Shown here in pieces: positions 43,935 through 53,294 of a DNA stretch of 64,000 nucleotides; position 1 is the first letter of the stretch, and the number at the start of each line of letters is the position of its first letter. Both the position numbers and the translations under genes were made by a program. The notes beneath the pieces are model-generated. The model saw nothing but the letters and a program-made list of their open reading frames with translations, was not told the DNA's origin and made no database searches. The stretch comes from Algoriphagus sp. (GTDB taxonomy: Bacteria > Bacteroidota > Bacteroidia > Cytophagales > Cyclobacteriaceae), in NCBI RefSeq assembly GCF_024305035.1, contig NZ_JAMWZB010000026.1, positions 18,139 to 82,138 of the forward strand, read 5' to 3'.

Positions 43935-44669
43935 TTACCGGCTGTTGCTTATTTTCCTCCAATAGGCTCTTGCCCGCTCCAAGTCTTCTGCAGTATCGAT
44001 GGCAATGGCCTGATGCTGGGTTTCGGCCATCCGGATTTTAATGCCCCGCTCCAAGAGTCGCAACTGTTCCAGCATTTCGATTTGCTCTAGAGCTCCTTTG
44101 GGCCAAGAGGGGAATTCCTGAAGAATGGCTCTTCGGTACCCATAAATTCCCACATGTTTTTTATAGGAAAATCGACCTGTTTTCTCCCGGTCAAAGGGAA
44201 TGGGTGATCTGGAAAAATACAGGGCATTGCCCTGTTCATCCAACACCACTTTTACCGCATTGGGATTTTGAGCTTCTTGCACGGAAATGGAAAAATAAAG
44301 TGAGGCCACCTGAACCTGATCATCTTCAAACAAGGCCAGAAGATCAGCAAGAGATTGCTTATCCTGAAAGGGTTCATCTCCCTGCACATTGACCAAAAGA
44401 TCTGCATCGATAGCAGAAAGGGCTTCAGCGATTCGATCCGAACCACTCTCATGGCTTTTTTGACTAAAAAAAACCTTCCCTCCTAGGTCTTCGATTTGCG
44501 CTTGAATCCGTGCATGATCAGTCACTACCCAAACCTGGTCAAATAGTCCGGTAGCCAGGGTACTCTCATAGGTTCGTTGAATGACTGATTTGCCTCCAAG
44601 ATCCTGAATCAGTTTTTCAGGCAAACGGGTGGAAGCAAACCGGGCAGGGATCAGGGCGGCGGATTTCAT
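43935..44669 (-). CDS. kdsB: 3-deoxy-manno-octulosonate cytidylyltransferase KdsB
   Basis: A 244-aa protein with the KdsB signature: ALIPARFASTRLPEKLIQDLGGKSVIQRTYES (CTP-binding loop), DHARIQAQIEDLGGKVFF, SHESGSDRIAEALS, VNVQGDEPFQDKQSLADLL, and YFSRSPIPFDRE then KKHVGIYGYRRAIL. It activates Kdo as CMP-Kdo for lipopolysaccharide inner core. The gene follows the BY-kinase gene (11-base gap) on the same strand, so it may be co-transcribed with the export pair. Confidence 0.95.
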   Translation of the reverse strand: MKSAALIPARFASTRLPEKLIQDLGGKSVIQRTYESTLATGLFDQVWVVTDHARIQAQIEDLGGKVFFSQKSHESGSDRIAEALSAIDADLLVNVQGDEPFQDKQSLADLLALFEDDQVQVASLYFSISVQEAQNPNAVKVVLDEQGNALYFSRSPIPFDREKTGRFSYKKHVGIYGYRRAILQEFPSWPKGALEQIEMLEQLRLLERGIKIRMAETQHQAIAIDTAEDLERARAYWRKISNSR

Positions 44670-44680
44670 GGGAAAAAGGA

Positions 44681-47140
44681 TTACCTGATTCTGAATAATT
44701 TTTTAATACTTTTCAACACAGATGGGCTTTGTTTTTTAAGCCGCTTCTTTTTGGTTTCAATATCCTCGCCGTAGTAATTATACATGTACTTATTATTCTG
44801 TGAATAGAGGTAGGTATTGCCATAGCCGTAGTTGTATCCCTCGTAATGGTAACCTGAGTTGATGATCCCGTTAAAAACTCCATAGACATTGGATACTTGC
44901 TTATTATTAAACAAGTCATTGATCATCACCAAATGATCTTTTACCGTATAATTTTGACGCACCACATACAAATTAATGTCAAAAAGTCGCATCAAATCAA
45001 TGGTTTCAGAAACCAATCCCATTGGAGGCGTATCAAATATGACCACATCAAACCTACTATCAAGATACGCTAAAAACTCTTTGAGTCTTGGCGTTTGTAA
45101 CAATTCCGCAGGATTGGGAGGAATGACCCCAGAAGGAACAAAGTAAAGGTTTTCATGCTGGGAAGGAATGACGATATCCTCCGCCTCCACTTTTCCTATG
45201 AGGTAAGTTGAAAGCCCTACCTTATCGGAATAATTAAAGTATTGAGCCAGCTTAGGCCGCCTTAAATCTCCCCCCACGACTACCGTTTTCTTAGAACCCA
45301 AAGCCATGGCAGAACCCAAATTAAGGGAAGTAAAGGTTTTCCCTTCCCCGGATACTGAAGAGGTGACCAAGATCCTTTTGGTTTGCTTTCCACTAGCCAA
45401 ATAGGTTATCGCTGAGCGCAAGGATCTGAAGGATTCTGCCACTGCTGATTTGGGGTGTTCTAAAACCACCATGTTGGTTTCTTTTTGCGAATACCCAATC
45501 ACCCCCAGCTGTGGGATCATAAAATGCTTTTTCAGATCCCGTTGATCTTTGATGCTATCGTCAAACATATCTCGGACGACTATAAATCCAAAGGGCAAAA
45601 GCAGCCCCAATACCAAGGCTAGCGCATAATTTTGCTGCTTTTTAGGAAAAACTAAGGTGCCTCTTTTTGCTGCATCCAAAATAGCATTATCCGATACGTT
45701 TGAGGCGCGGGCTATCCCCGCTTCCGCGCGTTTTTCCAACAAATACGTATAGAGCGATTCTCTTAATTTAAATTCCCGAAAAATCCCGGTGTACTTGGAT
45801 TCTGATTCGGGCAAGGTCGAAAATTCAGCATCGTAGCTGGCGATTTCTCGGAGAATATTTTGCTTTTGCTTTCGAGTATTATCAATCAGGTTGACCACGT
45901 TTTCAAAGAGTCCTTCTTGTACTTTTTCCATCTGAACATCAATTTTGATGACTTCAGGATGGTTCTCATTTACCGTGGCCAATAGCCTTCTTCGCTCTTG
46001 GGAAAGGGTAACCAAAGTTTGAATTAAGCCATTCAAAAGCGGATCGGGAACCCCGATTACAGATGGAGCAATGACATCGGAAAAATCCTTGCTTTTACGA
46101 TCCATGTACTCTTTGATTTCCTCAAAATAGTTGAGCTGATAATCCAATTCGGCATTCGCCTCATCCAAACTATTCATCTTGGAAAGAATATTTGAAAATT
46201 CAGCAGAGACGTCCAAAAGTTTATTTTCTACCTTAAAATTTTGCAATTCCCGCTCTTTGGCCCGTAAAGAATCTTCTAAGAAACCCAGCTGCTCTTCTAT
46301 AAATGCGATCGTGTTCTCCTGAATCTTGTTTTTCTCATTGAGATCATAATCAATGTAGGACTCCATTAAGGCATTGATGTAATCTCGTCCCTTTTCCACC
46401 ACTTTGGTAGTGGTACTCAATCTCAAGACCGAACTAAACTGATTTTCCAGACTTACCTGAACTGAGCGAGCCAATTGCTCTTCCAGCATGGAGGGATTTT
46501 TAAACTGAAAAATAACCACATCCCCAACTCTGCCGGGGTTGACCAAATGCACCGTGAATTTGGATCTGGCAGTTTCTACCACTTGGCCAAAAGTATAGGT
46601 CTTATCATAAATCGACTCGTCCCCCGAGGCTTTGGCTGCATTGATATCTAAAATACTGGTTTCGACCGGAACCAGTTTAAAATTTTCTTCCGATAAAATC
46701 TGTAATTCCACCGGGGCATCAGTCACCTGCAAATGATTCCAATCTACCTCAATCCGTATAGGAGATCGGTCATAGAGTTCAATATCCTTGATGTTTGTTT
46801 TGGCAAAATACTCCACATCAAAATGCAACTTACGCAAAGCCTCCCTGGCCAAATTTTTGGATCGAAGTCGAAGAATGTCATTTTCTAGATTGATTCCTGA
46901 GTTAAAAATATTTGAACGGTCCAAAATTCTAGCCTCGGGAGAATTATTGGTTTTTATCACCATGGACCCCGTCACCTCATACTCATCGACCGTATACCTG
47001 TGAAAAAGAAAAACGGCTACGGTGAACAAAAAGGTAAAAAGCAGGTACCAAGGCCAATAACGGATATATTTTGCGACAATATACCTTATCTCTAAAGCCT
47101 TCTCTTCATTGTCTAACTGGCTAAGATCTAACTTCTCCAT
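44681..47140 (-). CDS. polysaccharide co-polymerase / BY-type tyrosine autokinase (Wzc-like)
   Basis: An 819-aa protein. Residues about 1-60 and 500-530 hold two membrane segments (WYLLFTFLFTVAVFLF; YALALVLGLLLPFGFIVV) around a Wzz-type periplasmic domain with long coiled coils. The C-terminal kinase has Walker A SSVSGEGKTFTSLNLG, Walker A' VVVGGDLRRPKL (with the usual DxRRP) and Walker B DVVIFDTPP. The tail carries a Tyr cluster (YHYEGYNYGYGN, KYMYNYYGE), the autophosphorylation site of Wzc-like kinases. It controls chain length and export of an exopolysaccharide or capsule. Gene order wza-like then this gene (6-base gap) is typical. Confidence 0.93.
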   Translation of the reverse strand: MEKLDLSQLDNEEKALEIRYIVAKYIRYWPWYLLFTFLFTVAVFLFHRYTVDEYEVTGSMVIKTNNSPEARILDRSNIFNSGINLENDILRLRSKNLAREALRKLHFDVEYFAKTNIKDIELYDRSPIRIEVDWNHLQVTDAPVELQILSEENFKLVPVETSILDINAAKASGDESIYDKTYTFGQVVETARSKFTVHLVNPGRVGDVVIFQFKNPSMLEEQLARSVQVSLENQFSSVLRLSTTTKVVEKGRDYINALMESYIDYDLNEKNKIQENTIAFIEEQLGFLEDSLRAKERELQNFKVENKLLDVSAEFSNILSKMNSLDEANAELDYQLNYFEEIKEYMDRKSKDFSDVIAPSVIGVPDPLLNGLIQTLVTLSQERRRLLATVNENHPEVIKIDVQMEKVQEGLFENVVNLIDNTRKQKQNILREIASYDAEFSTLPESESKYTGIFREFKLRESLYTYLLEKRAEAGIARASNVSDNAILDAAKRGTLVFPKKQQNYALALVLGLLLPFGFIVVRDMFDDSIKDQRDLKKHFMIPQLGVIGYSQKETNMVVLEHPKSAVAESFRSLRSAITYLASGKQTKRILVTSSVSGEGKTFTSLNLGSAMALGSKKTVVVGGDLRRPKLAQYFNYSDKVGLSTYLIGKVEAEDIVIPSQHENLYFVPSGVIPPNPAELLQTPRLKEFLAYLDSRFDVVIFDTPPMGLVSETIDLMRLFDINLYVVRQNYTVKDHLVMINDLFNNKQVSNVYGVFNGIINSGYHYEGYNYGYGNTYLYSQNNKYMYNYYGEDIETKKKRLKKQSPSVLKSIKKLFRIR

Positions 47141-47146
47141 GCGCTA

Positions 47147-47965
47147 TTAATTACCTCCCACAAACAAATTCAAAATCAACAAACCCGATGCAAGTAAGCC
47201 CCCAAACAAAGCCAAGGATGCCGTTAAATTATCTGCTGTTCCAATCTGCCGGATTTTCATCGGTTCCATGTACAAGATATCATTTGGTTGGATGAAATAA
47301 AAAGGGCTGGCCAATAAAGCTCTGTCATTCAGGTTTATTTGATGGATTTTCACTCCTTGGTCATATTGCCTGATAATAAACAGCTTATTCTTTTTTCCCA
47401 ATAATGTGGTTTCTCCAGAATTGGCCAAGGCATCAAATATGGTGGCTCTATTTTTAAAGATGACTTGAACCCCTACGGAATTAAATTCCCCTAAGGTCGT
47501 GTAACGAATTCCGGCAATTCGCAACTTTACAAATACATCCTCTTTAAAAAATTTATTGATCTCCTGTTGAACTTTCACTTTCGCTTCTTCTTCAGTCAAT
47601 CCGGCAATTTTAATTTTACCCAATTTGGGAACTTCTACTTCCCCGTTCTTATCGATTGGATATCCCATAAAATACAGCGGATCAGAGCCCCCTCCTGAGC
47701 CAGCACCGCCGCCAAAACCACCCATACGGCGGCTATTTTGAAAGGTAAAGGCCTCGGTCAATTCCTCATCTGAGCTGGCAAAATCAATTTCAACCATGTC
47801 ATAGGGCTGAAGGACATATTCATAATCAACCTGAGCATAGGGTATGAATTCATCCAAATTAATTTGTTGATCTTCAGATAAATTTTGCAAATAGGTTATC
47901 CGCTTATTACTGATGCAGCCCGAAGCAAATAAAATTATCAGGAACAGAAATAAAAGGTTTTTCAT
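47147..47965 (-). CDS. polysaccharide export outer-membrane lipoprotein (Wza-like)
   Basis: A 272-aa lipoprotein: MKNLLFLFLIILFASGC gives a lipobox with Cys at about residue 17. The mature part has the Poly_export domain (VDYEYVLQPYDMVEIDFAS, GYPIDKNGEVEVPKLGKIKIAGLTEEEAKVKVQQEI) and an SLBB-like segment (FNSVGVQVIFKNRATIFDALANSGE), ending in a hydrophobic stretch (ASLALFGGLLASGLLILNLF). It forms the outer-membrane channel for the polysaccharide assembled with the downstream tyrosine kinase. A start 16 codons upstream is open, but this ATG fits the lipoprotein signal. Confidence 0.92.
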   Translation of the reverse strand: MKNLLFLFLIILFASGCISNKRITYLQNLSEDQQINLDEFIPYAQVDYEYVLQPYDMVEIDFASSDEELTEAFTFQNSRRMGGFGGGAGSGGGSDPLYFMGYPIDKNGEVEVPKLGKIKIAGLTEEEAKVKVQQEINKFFKEDVFVKLRIAGIRYTTLGEFNSVGVQVIFKNRATIFDALANSGETTLLGKKNKLFIIRQYDQGVKIHQINLNDRALLASPFYFIQPNDILYMEPMKIRQIGTADNLTASLALFGGLLASGLLILNLFVGGN

Positions 47966-48134
47966 AGTTTTCGGTGACCAAAGGCATTCAAATATAGATA
48001 AAATGTCGAGCAATAAAGCTTAAAGGATTTCTTTTAGATCAAAATCGAAGGATACCAATCAGGCAATTCAACTCGCAAGAATTGGCTTAAATTCGCTTAC
48101 TTGGAAATCAAAACCTGTTGTTTAAAAGTCGAAA

Positions 48135-49079
48135 ATGTCACGTACTCCTCCTTTCCATATCAGGCCGGCAGAAGATCAGGATCTAGATCAACTCATCCAT
48201 GTGCTCCGATCGGCTCTTGGGGAGAAACTCTTACCCAAATCCACCGAATTTTGGAAGTGGAAACATGAGCAAAATCCATTCGGAAAATCACCGGTTTTGG
48301 TTGCTGAAACCAATGGGGAACTGGTTGGAGTCCGAACTTTTCTGCGATGGAAATACGACAACACAAGCCAATCCATCCATGCACTTCGCGCAGTAGATAC
48401 GGCCATTTTACCTGCCTTTCAAGGTAAGGGACTTTTTACCCAACTCACCTTAGCCTTGCTTGAACTTGAAAAGGATAATCAGCTAGTTTTCAATACTCCT
48501 AATAAATCCAGCCTTCCGGGCTATTTAAAAATGGGGTGGGTTAAGTGGGGTAAATTACCGATAAAAATAAAACCCATCCCCTTTCCTGGGACCCCCAAAA
48601 AACTACCCGAAAAAAACTGGAACAGCATCCTGCCACTGATCCCGAAACTGCAAAAATCATCCGGAACTAGCCATGCTTTTTCCACCCAATCCGTTCCCGG
48701 ATATTTTTCCTGGAGATACCAAACCAATCCTTTGGTCAAGTATTCATTTCTTAGTGATGAAAGTAGCTTTATTCTATTCTTTCGGATCAAACAGGGGAAA
48801 CTGGGACTTGAATTACGAATCACCGATTTTTTCACAAGCGACTCTTTTGACCTTATCAGTAAAAAAAACCTAAACAGGGAATTGAATAGCCTGATTCAAC
48901 AATCCGGGGCAAGATGGGTCACCTGTTCAGGGCTAACCAAAAATTTGGACCAGTTGGATTTAGGCTTTATTCCTGCCCTGCAACTCGGCCCCTTAGTCAC
49001 CCTGAGAAATCTTGATACTGATTTTGATGGACCAAATCAACTTTGGAACTGGAGTCTGGGGGATTTAGAGCTTTTCTAG
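48135..49079 (+). CDS. GNAT-family N-acetyltransferase
   Basis: A 314-aa protein whose N-terminal half is a GNAT domain: HIRPAEDQDLDQLIHVLRSALGEKLLP, VLVAETNGELVGVRTFLRWKY, and the acetyl-CoA loop ILPAFQGKGLFTQLTLALLELEKD, then NTPNKSSLPGYLKMGWVKWGKLP. The C-terminal half (FSWRYQTNPLVKYSFL) has the layout seen in sugar-modifying GNAT proteins of polysaccharide loci. It lies beside a polysaccharide export pair (divergent) and a deacetylase. It may modify a sugar nucleotide for surface glycan, but the acceptor is inferred only. Confidence 0.82.
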   Translation: MSRTPPFHIRPAEDQDLDQLIHVLRSALGEKLLPKSTEFWKWKHEQNPFGKSPVLVAETNGELVGVRTFLRWKYDNTSQSIHALRAVDTAILPAFQGKGLFTQLTLALLELEKDNQLVFNTPNKSSLPGYLKMGWVKWGKLPIKIKPIPFPGTPKKLPEKNWNSILPLIPKLQKSSGTSHAFSTQSVPGYFSWRYQTNPLVKYSFLSDESSFILFFRIKQGKLGLELRITDFFTSDSFDLISKKNLNRELNSLIQQSGARWVTCSGLTKNLDQLDLGFIPALQLGPLVTLRNLDTDFDGPNQLWNWSLGDLELF

Positions 49080-49507
49080 CCCTGATCAACTCCTAAGCTG
49101 GTTTATCATACATCCTGAAAAAAAATCCTAAACCACTCCTACCTAGAGCCTAGCGGTGAAACACCAAAAAAGCAGCTTTTCAGACCAAAGAATTTACGTC
49201 CGCCTGAGGTAGGTTATTCAGAAAGGAGTCATGTTTCAAAAGTCACGACTTAGAAATCAGGCAAGACTCAAAAACAACCCACCGGTTAGACTAACAACCC
49301 TAACCTATTCCACATGGCCTTTGAAAATCAATCAATCAAGGGTAGACTCATGAAATACCCCTGTCGAATAGTCGACACGCAGGAGAATGATGATCCAGGG
49401 TATTTCATCTGACCTTTCAAAATCAAGGGTAGACGGATGAAATTACAGATCTAAACCCCAAGCCAACCTAGATTTTCTTATCTTCAAGACACAAAACTCA
49501 TTTGCTC
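49080..49507. other. non-coding gap with short repeats
   Basis: No gene is seen between the acetyltransferase and the deacetylase. The right part (49334-49443) holds the repeat described separately. The first 250 bases have no clear structure. Confidence 0.5.
49334..49443. repeat. palindromic repeat element, copy A
   Basis: AATCAAGGGTAGAC(N)2ATGAAAT occurs at 49334-49356 and again at 49421-49443 with only two differing bases. Between them ATGAAATACCC (49350-49360) and GGGTATTTCAT (49398-49408) form a perfect 11-bp inverted repeat, and inside it TGTCGA/TCGACA (49362-49377) makes a second hairpin. The text CATCTGACC, AAAATCAA and GATGAAAT reappears in the element at 63192-63293, so this looks like one family of short dispersed palindromes. 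Confidence 0.65.
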
Positions 49508-50500
49508 ATGGCTGGCATTTTTACAATTTCATTGGATTTCGAATTGCTTTGGGGAATATTTGACAAGGTGGGTACCCGGTACAAACCGGAATACTTTAGC
49601 AATACCCGAAATGTCATCCCAAAGATGCTTGAACAATTTGGGAAGAATCAGATTTCAGTCACTTGGGCAACCGTAGGGATGCTTTTTGCTAAAAATGAAG
49701 AAGAGTGGCGACACTATTCTCCGGAGTTTACCCCTTCTTACCGAGATACCAACTTATCTGCCTACCAATGGGCCCAAAATCATGGCATCCGACCTGAGGT
49801 ACATTTTGCCCCTGAACTCATTCAGCTTATTCTGGATACTCCTTGTCAGGAATTGGGTTCTCATACCTACGCCCATTATTACACCCTGATGCGAGGGCAA
49901 AGTCCAGAACAGTTTAGACAAGACCTACGAGCGACCCAAAAAATAGCGGAAGAAAAATTCGCGGTACGGCTCCAATCGCTGGTATTTCCCAGAAACCATA
50001 TCAATGAACTCTACTTGCCCATTTGCTTGGAAGAAGGGTATACCTATGTCCGGGGAAATCCAAAAAGCTGGTATTGGCAGGAAACCCAACATGAAAACTT
50101 CGGAAAAAAATTCTTTCGATCGGCAGATTGTTTCTTTCCCATCGGAGAAAAAACGTTTTACTCCCTTCAGGATATCGCCATTTATGAAAAGGAACCGGTT
50201 ATTATTCCCGCCTCACGAATACTAAGGCCCATGAATATCCGCAATGGCTTATTTAATTCCATTCGTTTAACTCGCATCCTATCCGAAATGGAAGCTGCGG
50301 CAAAATGTCAGGAAATCTACCATTTATGGTGGCATCCCCATAACTTTGGCAATGACCCCGTTGCCAGTATGCTTGAGTTGGAGCAAATCCTGGAGAAATT
50401 CCTGGAACTACAACAGAAATATGGATTTGAATCCAAAACCATGAGATCACTGGGAGAAGAGATCCAGCTGAAAACAGCCCCACTCAGCCCCACTCATTGA
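49508..50500 (+). CDS. polysaccharide deacetylase-family protein
   Basis: A 330-aa protein from ATG 49508. A NodB-like layout is seen: FTISLDFELLWG (catalytic Asp region), VTWATVGMLFAKNEEEW, the metal-binding motif ELGSHTYAHYY, RNHINELYLP, and the late LWWHPHNFG. The mode differs from short deacetylases and resembles proteins in surface-glycan gene sets. It sits in the polysaccharide region (BY-kinase, Wza-like protein, GNAT, glycosyltransferase). The substrate (N- or O-acetyl sugar) is unknown. It has no signal peptide, so it should act in the cytoplasm. Confidence 0.82.
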   Translation: MAGIFTISLDFELLWGIFDKVGTRYKPEYFSNTRNVIPKMLEQFGKNQISVTWATVGMLFAKNEEEWRHYSPEFTPSYRDTNLSAYQWAQNHGIRPEVHFAPELIQLILDTPCQELGSHTYAHYYTLMRGQSPEQFRQDLRATQKIAEEKFAVRLQSLVFPRNHINELYLPICLEEGYTYVRGNPKSWYWQETQHENFGKKFFRSADCFFPIGEKTFYSLQDIAIYEKEPVIIPASRILRPMNIRNGLFNSIRLTRILSEMEAAAKCQEIYHLWWHPHNFGNDPVASMLELEQILEKFLELQQKYGFESKTMRSLGEEIQLKTAPLSPTH

Positions 50501-50530
50501 ACAGCCCTTTTTAAGTTCAAAAATTGACTG

Positions 50531-51727
50531 CTAATGCTCGCTAAGAACCTCTGTATAAATAGCCTCTAAGGAATTTACCATCATCTTCATGCTGAAGTTA
50601 TCCACCACTTGGCTTCGGGCAGCTTGGGCCATAGCCGCTCTTAATTTGGGATCGTGGAGCAGTTGTAAACAGTACTTTTCTAAAGCTTTCCATTCATCAA
50701 TTCCTGTCAGAAAGCCTTGCTTTCCATGCTGAATCACCTCTCCTATGCCGCCTGCCCGAGTGGCGACAACCGGAACTTCACAAGCCATAGCTTCCAGCAT
50801 GGCAATGGGTAAGCCTTCGAATTCAGAACTACTGAGGTAAATATCCATGATATTCAAAAACGGAATCACTTCCTTTTGCACACCGACCAGGTGAAAGTTG
50901 GCTTCATACCCTGACTCACGGATCTTTTTTTCGATGAAACTTCTCCACTCCCCATCCCCAACTAATAAAAAGTGAACCTCAGGGTTAGATTTCAAAATCC
51001 GGAGTGCGATTTCCACCCAAAGCCAAAGCCTTTTCTGGGATCGGAATACAGCCACTTTTCCAATAACGAAGGAGTCTTGGGGTATCCCCAATTGCTTTTT
51101 TAGGGTATACTTTATAGAAGGCTTGCTATGATCTGATTCCTTAGGATTTGCATTCTCCTCACTATTCAGATTATGAAATACCTCGGTATTTACTCCGTTT
51201 TGGACAACTTTTACTTTTAATCTACCGCCCCGCTTATACGGATCCCAAATGGAATTGAGCTGCATGGATAAGGCGACCTCATTGGATACCGCAATGGCCA
51301 CATCTTGTTTTTTGAATGTCAGGCGATTTCCCCAGTAGGAGACCTTATTATACCTGTCCCAGGTATTATGTTCGGTGTATACTATTGGGATATTGACCTT
51401 TTTGCCTACAAATCGAGCTAAAATTCCTGCCCAGGGAAGGTGAGCATGAATGAGATCAAACTGATGTTCCTGAATAAAACTTCTGACACGATTCACTTGA
51501 AAAAAGAGTCCTAGATTACTGGAAGGAATCAAGTGCACTTTGATCCCAGCCACCTCTAATTCATCAATTATATTCTGGGGTTGATGATAAAAATAGAGGC
51601 AATGAAACTCAAACCGACTTTGATCATGAACCAGGGCAGTTTCCGGGATCAGTTTTTCTGCTCCCCCTCGCCCAAGGGATTTAATGAGATGAAGTATTTT
51701 AGTTTTCTTGGGCAAGGAAGTGATCAA
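50531..51727 (-). CDS. family 4 glycosyltransferase
   Basis: A 398-aa protein of the GT4/GT-B type: ILHLIKSLGRGGAEKLIPETA at the N-terminus, FDLIHAHLPWAGILARFVGKK, VVQNGVNTEVFH, FVIGKVAVFRSQKRLWLWVEI, VHFLLVGDGEWR, YLSSSEFEGLPIAMLEAMACEVPVVATRAGGIGEVI (the nucleotide-sugar-binding EX7E motif region) and FLTGIDEW. Start is TTG (51725-51727); no ATG occurs between the upstream stop and the conserved N-terminal strand. Convergent with the deacetylase gene. Probably adds a sugar in surface-glycan assembly. Confidence 0.9.
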   Translation of the reverse strand: MITSLPKKTKILHLIKSLGRGGAEKLIPETALVHDQSRFEFHCLYFYHQPQNIIDELEVAGIKVHLIPSSNLGLFFQVNRVRSFIQEHQFDLIHAHLPWAGILARFVGKKVNIPIVYTEHNTWDRYNKVSYWGNRLTFKKQDVAIAVSNEVALSMQLNSIWDPYKRGGRLKVKVVQNGVNTEVFHNLNSEENANPKESDHSKPSIKYTLKKQLGIPQDSFVIGKVAVFRSQKRLWLWVEIALRILKSNPEVHFLLVGDGEWRSFIEKKIRESGYEANFHLVGVQKEVIPFLNIMDIYLSSSEFEGLPIAMLEAMACEVPVVATRAGGIGEVIQHGKQGFLTGIDEWKALEKYCLQLLHDPKLRAAMAQAARSQVVDNFSMKMMVNSLEAIYTEVLSEH

Positions 51728-52253
51728 GTAAATGGAGTAGGTGAACCTGGATGAGGATCGATTCGCGCAAAATTAATAGAAATTCCCCGTAGGATTGGCT
51801 TATTGTAAAATGGATTCATGTTTTGATCCGCTAATGGACTCTTTTTAATCAAAAGAAGCAAACTCTCCCTTTGAGAAAACCACTGATTCATACGGTCCCA
51901 TAGAAACTAAATTGAGAAGCAATCCACCCCAAGTAAGCTATAAATGATCTTACAGCAGTAAACTGTTCCTGTTAACCTTAGCGTTTAAAACCAGTCGAAA
52001 GGTCGGCGCCCCAGTAAGAACTCAATTAAGCAGGCCCAAAAAGTTTTTCGCAGCCCAAGTATTCCCGAGTTCAAAAAACCCCCTAAGAAGCCTGAAATGA
52101 CCCAAGTAATCAAAAAGGTTGGGTTTACATCCCCCCAAAAAAGACGAAATTCAACTAATCAAGTCAAAACCTAAGGCCTCTTAAAGCCTTAAAAAAACAG
52201 CAAAAAAGGAAAAGATTAATAAATTGCCTTCCTCCGATTTTAACCATTTTGTC
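51728..52253. other. non-coding gap
   Basis: About 530 bases with no gene that I can support. A weak TAAGGC/GCCTTA pair at 52172-52191 is followed by A, not T, on the plus strand. Promoters for the divergent glycosyltransferase and DUF1080 genes should be here. Confidence 0.4.
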
Positions 52254-53042
52254 ATGAATATCCCCAAAACCCCAATTCAACTCCTGCTAGTCCTTACCTT
52301 CCTATTAGGCTTTTCCTGTAAAGAGCCCTCAAAAAAGGAATGGAAGACCATTTTTAACGGAGAGGATTTAGAAGGCTGGTCTGCGAAGTTTACCGGAGAG
52401 GAGTATGGAGTAAATTACCTGAATACCTTCCAGGCAAAAGAGGGCAAGCTCATCGTATCCTACGACGACTACGAAAAATTTGATGAAAATTTCGGGCACC
52501 TATTTTACCAAGAAAAGCTCTCTAACTACCGTCTTCGTCTTGAATACCGTTTTGTTGGAGATACCGTACCCGGAACCCCTTCCTGGGCCTATAAAAATAG
52601 TGGCATCAAATTTCATTCGACGCATCCAGCCGAATTACCCCTCGATCAAACCCTCCTGGTCGCTGTAGAAGCCCAGCTGTTGGGTGGGGATGGCAAAACG
52701 GAACGTTTTACTGGCAATGTCTGTACAGCAGGAACCCATGTTGTGATGAAGGAAAAGTTAATTACCCAACATTGCACCAACTCCACCTACCCTGCCATGA
52801 CCGATTCCAGTTGGGTAAAGGTAGAAATCGAGGTACAAGGGAGCGAAAAAATAATCCACAAAATCAATGGTGAGGTAGTCCTGGAATATTCCCAACCCCA
52901 ATACGATGACACCGATGAATTTGCTCGAAAGCTCATGGAAAAAGGCCACCCCAGGATCATGAGCCAAGGCTATATCGCTCTTCAAGCCGAAGGCCATCCC
53001 GTAGAGTTCAGAAATATCGAATTAATGAACTTGGATGATTGA
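52254..53042 (+). CDS. DUF1080 (3-keto-disaccharide hydrolase fold) lipoprotein
   Basis: A 262-aa lipoprotein: ATG at 52254 followed by LLLVLTFLLGFSC gives a lipobox with Cys near residue 24. The DUF1080 lectin-like fold is shown by EWKTIFNGEDLEGWSAKF, LSNYRLRLEYRFVGD, AYKNSGIKFHST, AVEAQLLGGDGKTERFTGNVCTAG, SWVKVEIEVQGSEKIIHKINGEVVLEYSQPQY and GYIALQAEGHPVEFRNIELMNL. Members hydrolyse or bind 3-keto sugars or glycans at the surface. It is a lone gene, with no sugar-oxidising partner next to it. Confidence 0.9.
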   Translation: MNIPKTPIQLLLVLTFLLGFSCKEPSKKEWKTIFNGEDLEGWSAKFTGEEYGVNYLNTFQAKEGKLIVSYDDYEKFDENFGHLFYQEKLSNYRLRLEYRFVGDTVPGTPSWAYKNSGIKFHSTHPAELPLDQTLLVAVEAQLLGGDGKTERFTGNVCTAGTHVVMKEKLITQHCTNSTYPAMTDSSWVKVEIEVQGSEKIIHKINGEVVLEYSQPQYDDTDEFARKLMEKGHPRIMSQGYIALQAEGHPVEFRNIELMNLDD

Positions 53043-53294
53043 AGTACCCTCACAACTTGGTTAAATAAACCCAGTTTCACTCTTTCTTAAACTAATTCTA
53101 AACAGGGGCAAAATAGAAATACCCCCATATCAACAGGATCAAGGACAGGTTGATGAAGGGAACAAAAGTCTTGGGGAATTTGGAACTTTAACTACTAATT
53201 AATAATTTTGATTTATATAACGCTCTTGGCCAAGTATTCTCAAATCATAACGAAATAGAGAGAATGCCTACCCTAGAGCTTTTTTTTTGAAAAG

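Noticed and set aside
49334..49443. CRISPR array
   Set aside because: Only two direct copies with an 87-base period and internal palindromes; no array and no cas genes.
52172..52191. TAAGGC/GCCTTA hairpin as a terminator
   Set aside because: It is followed by A on the plus strand and lacks a T run on the minus strand.
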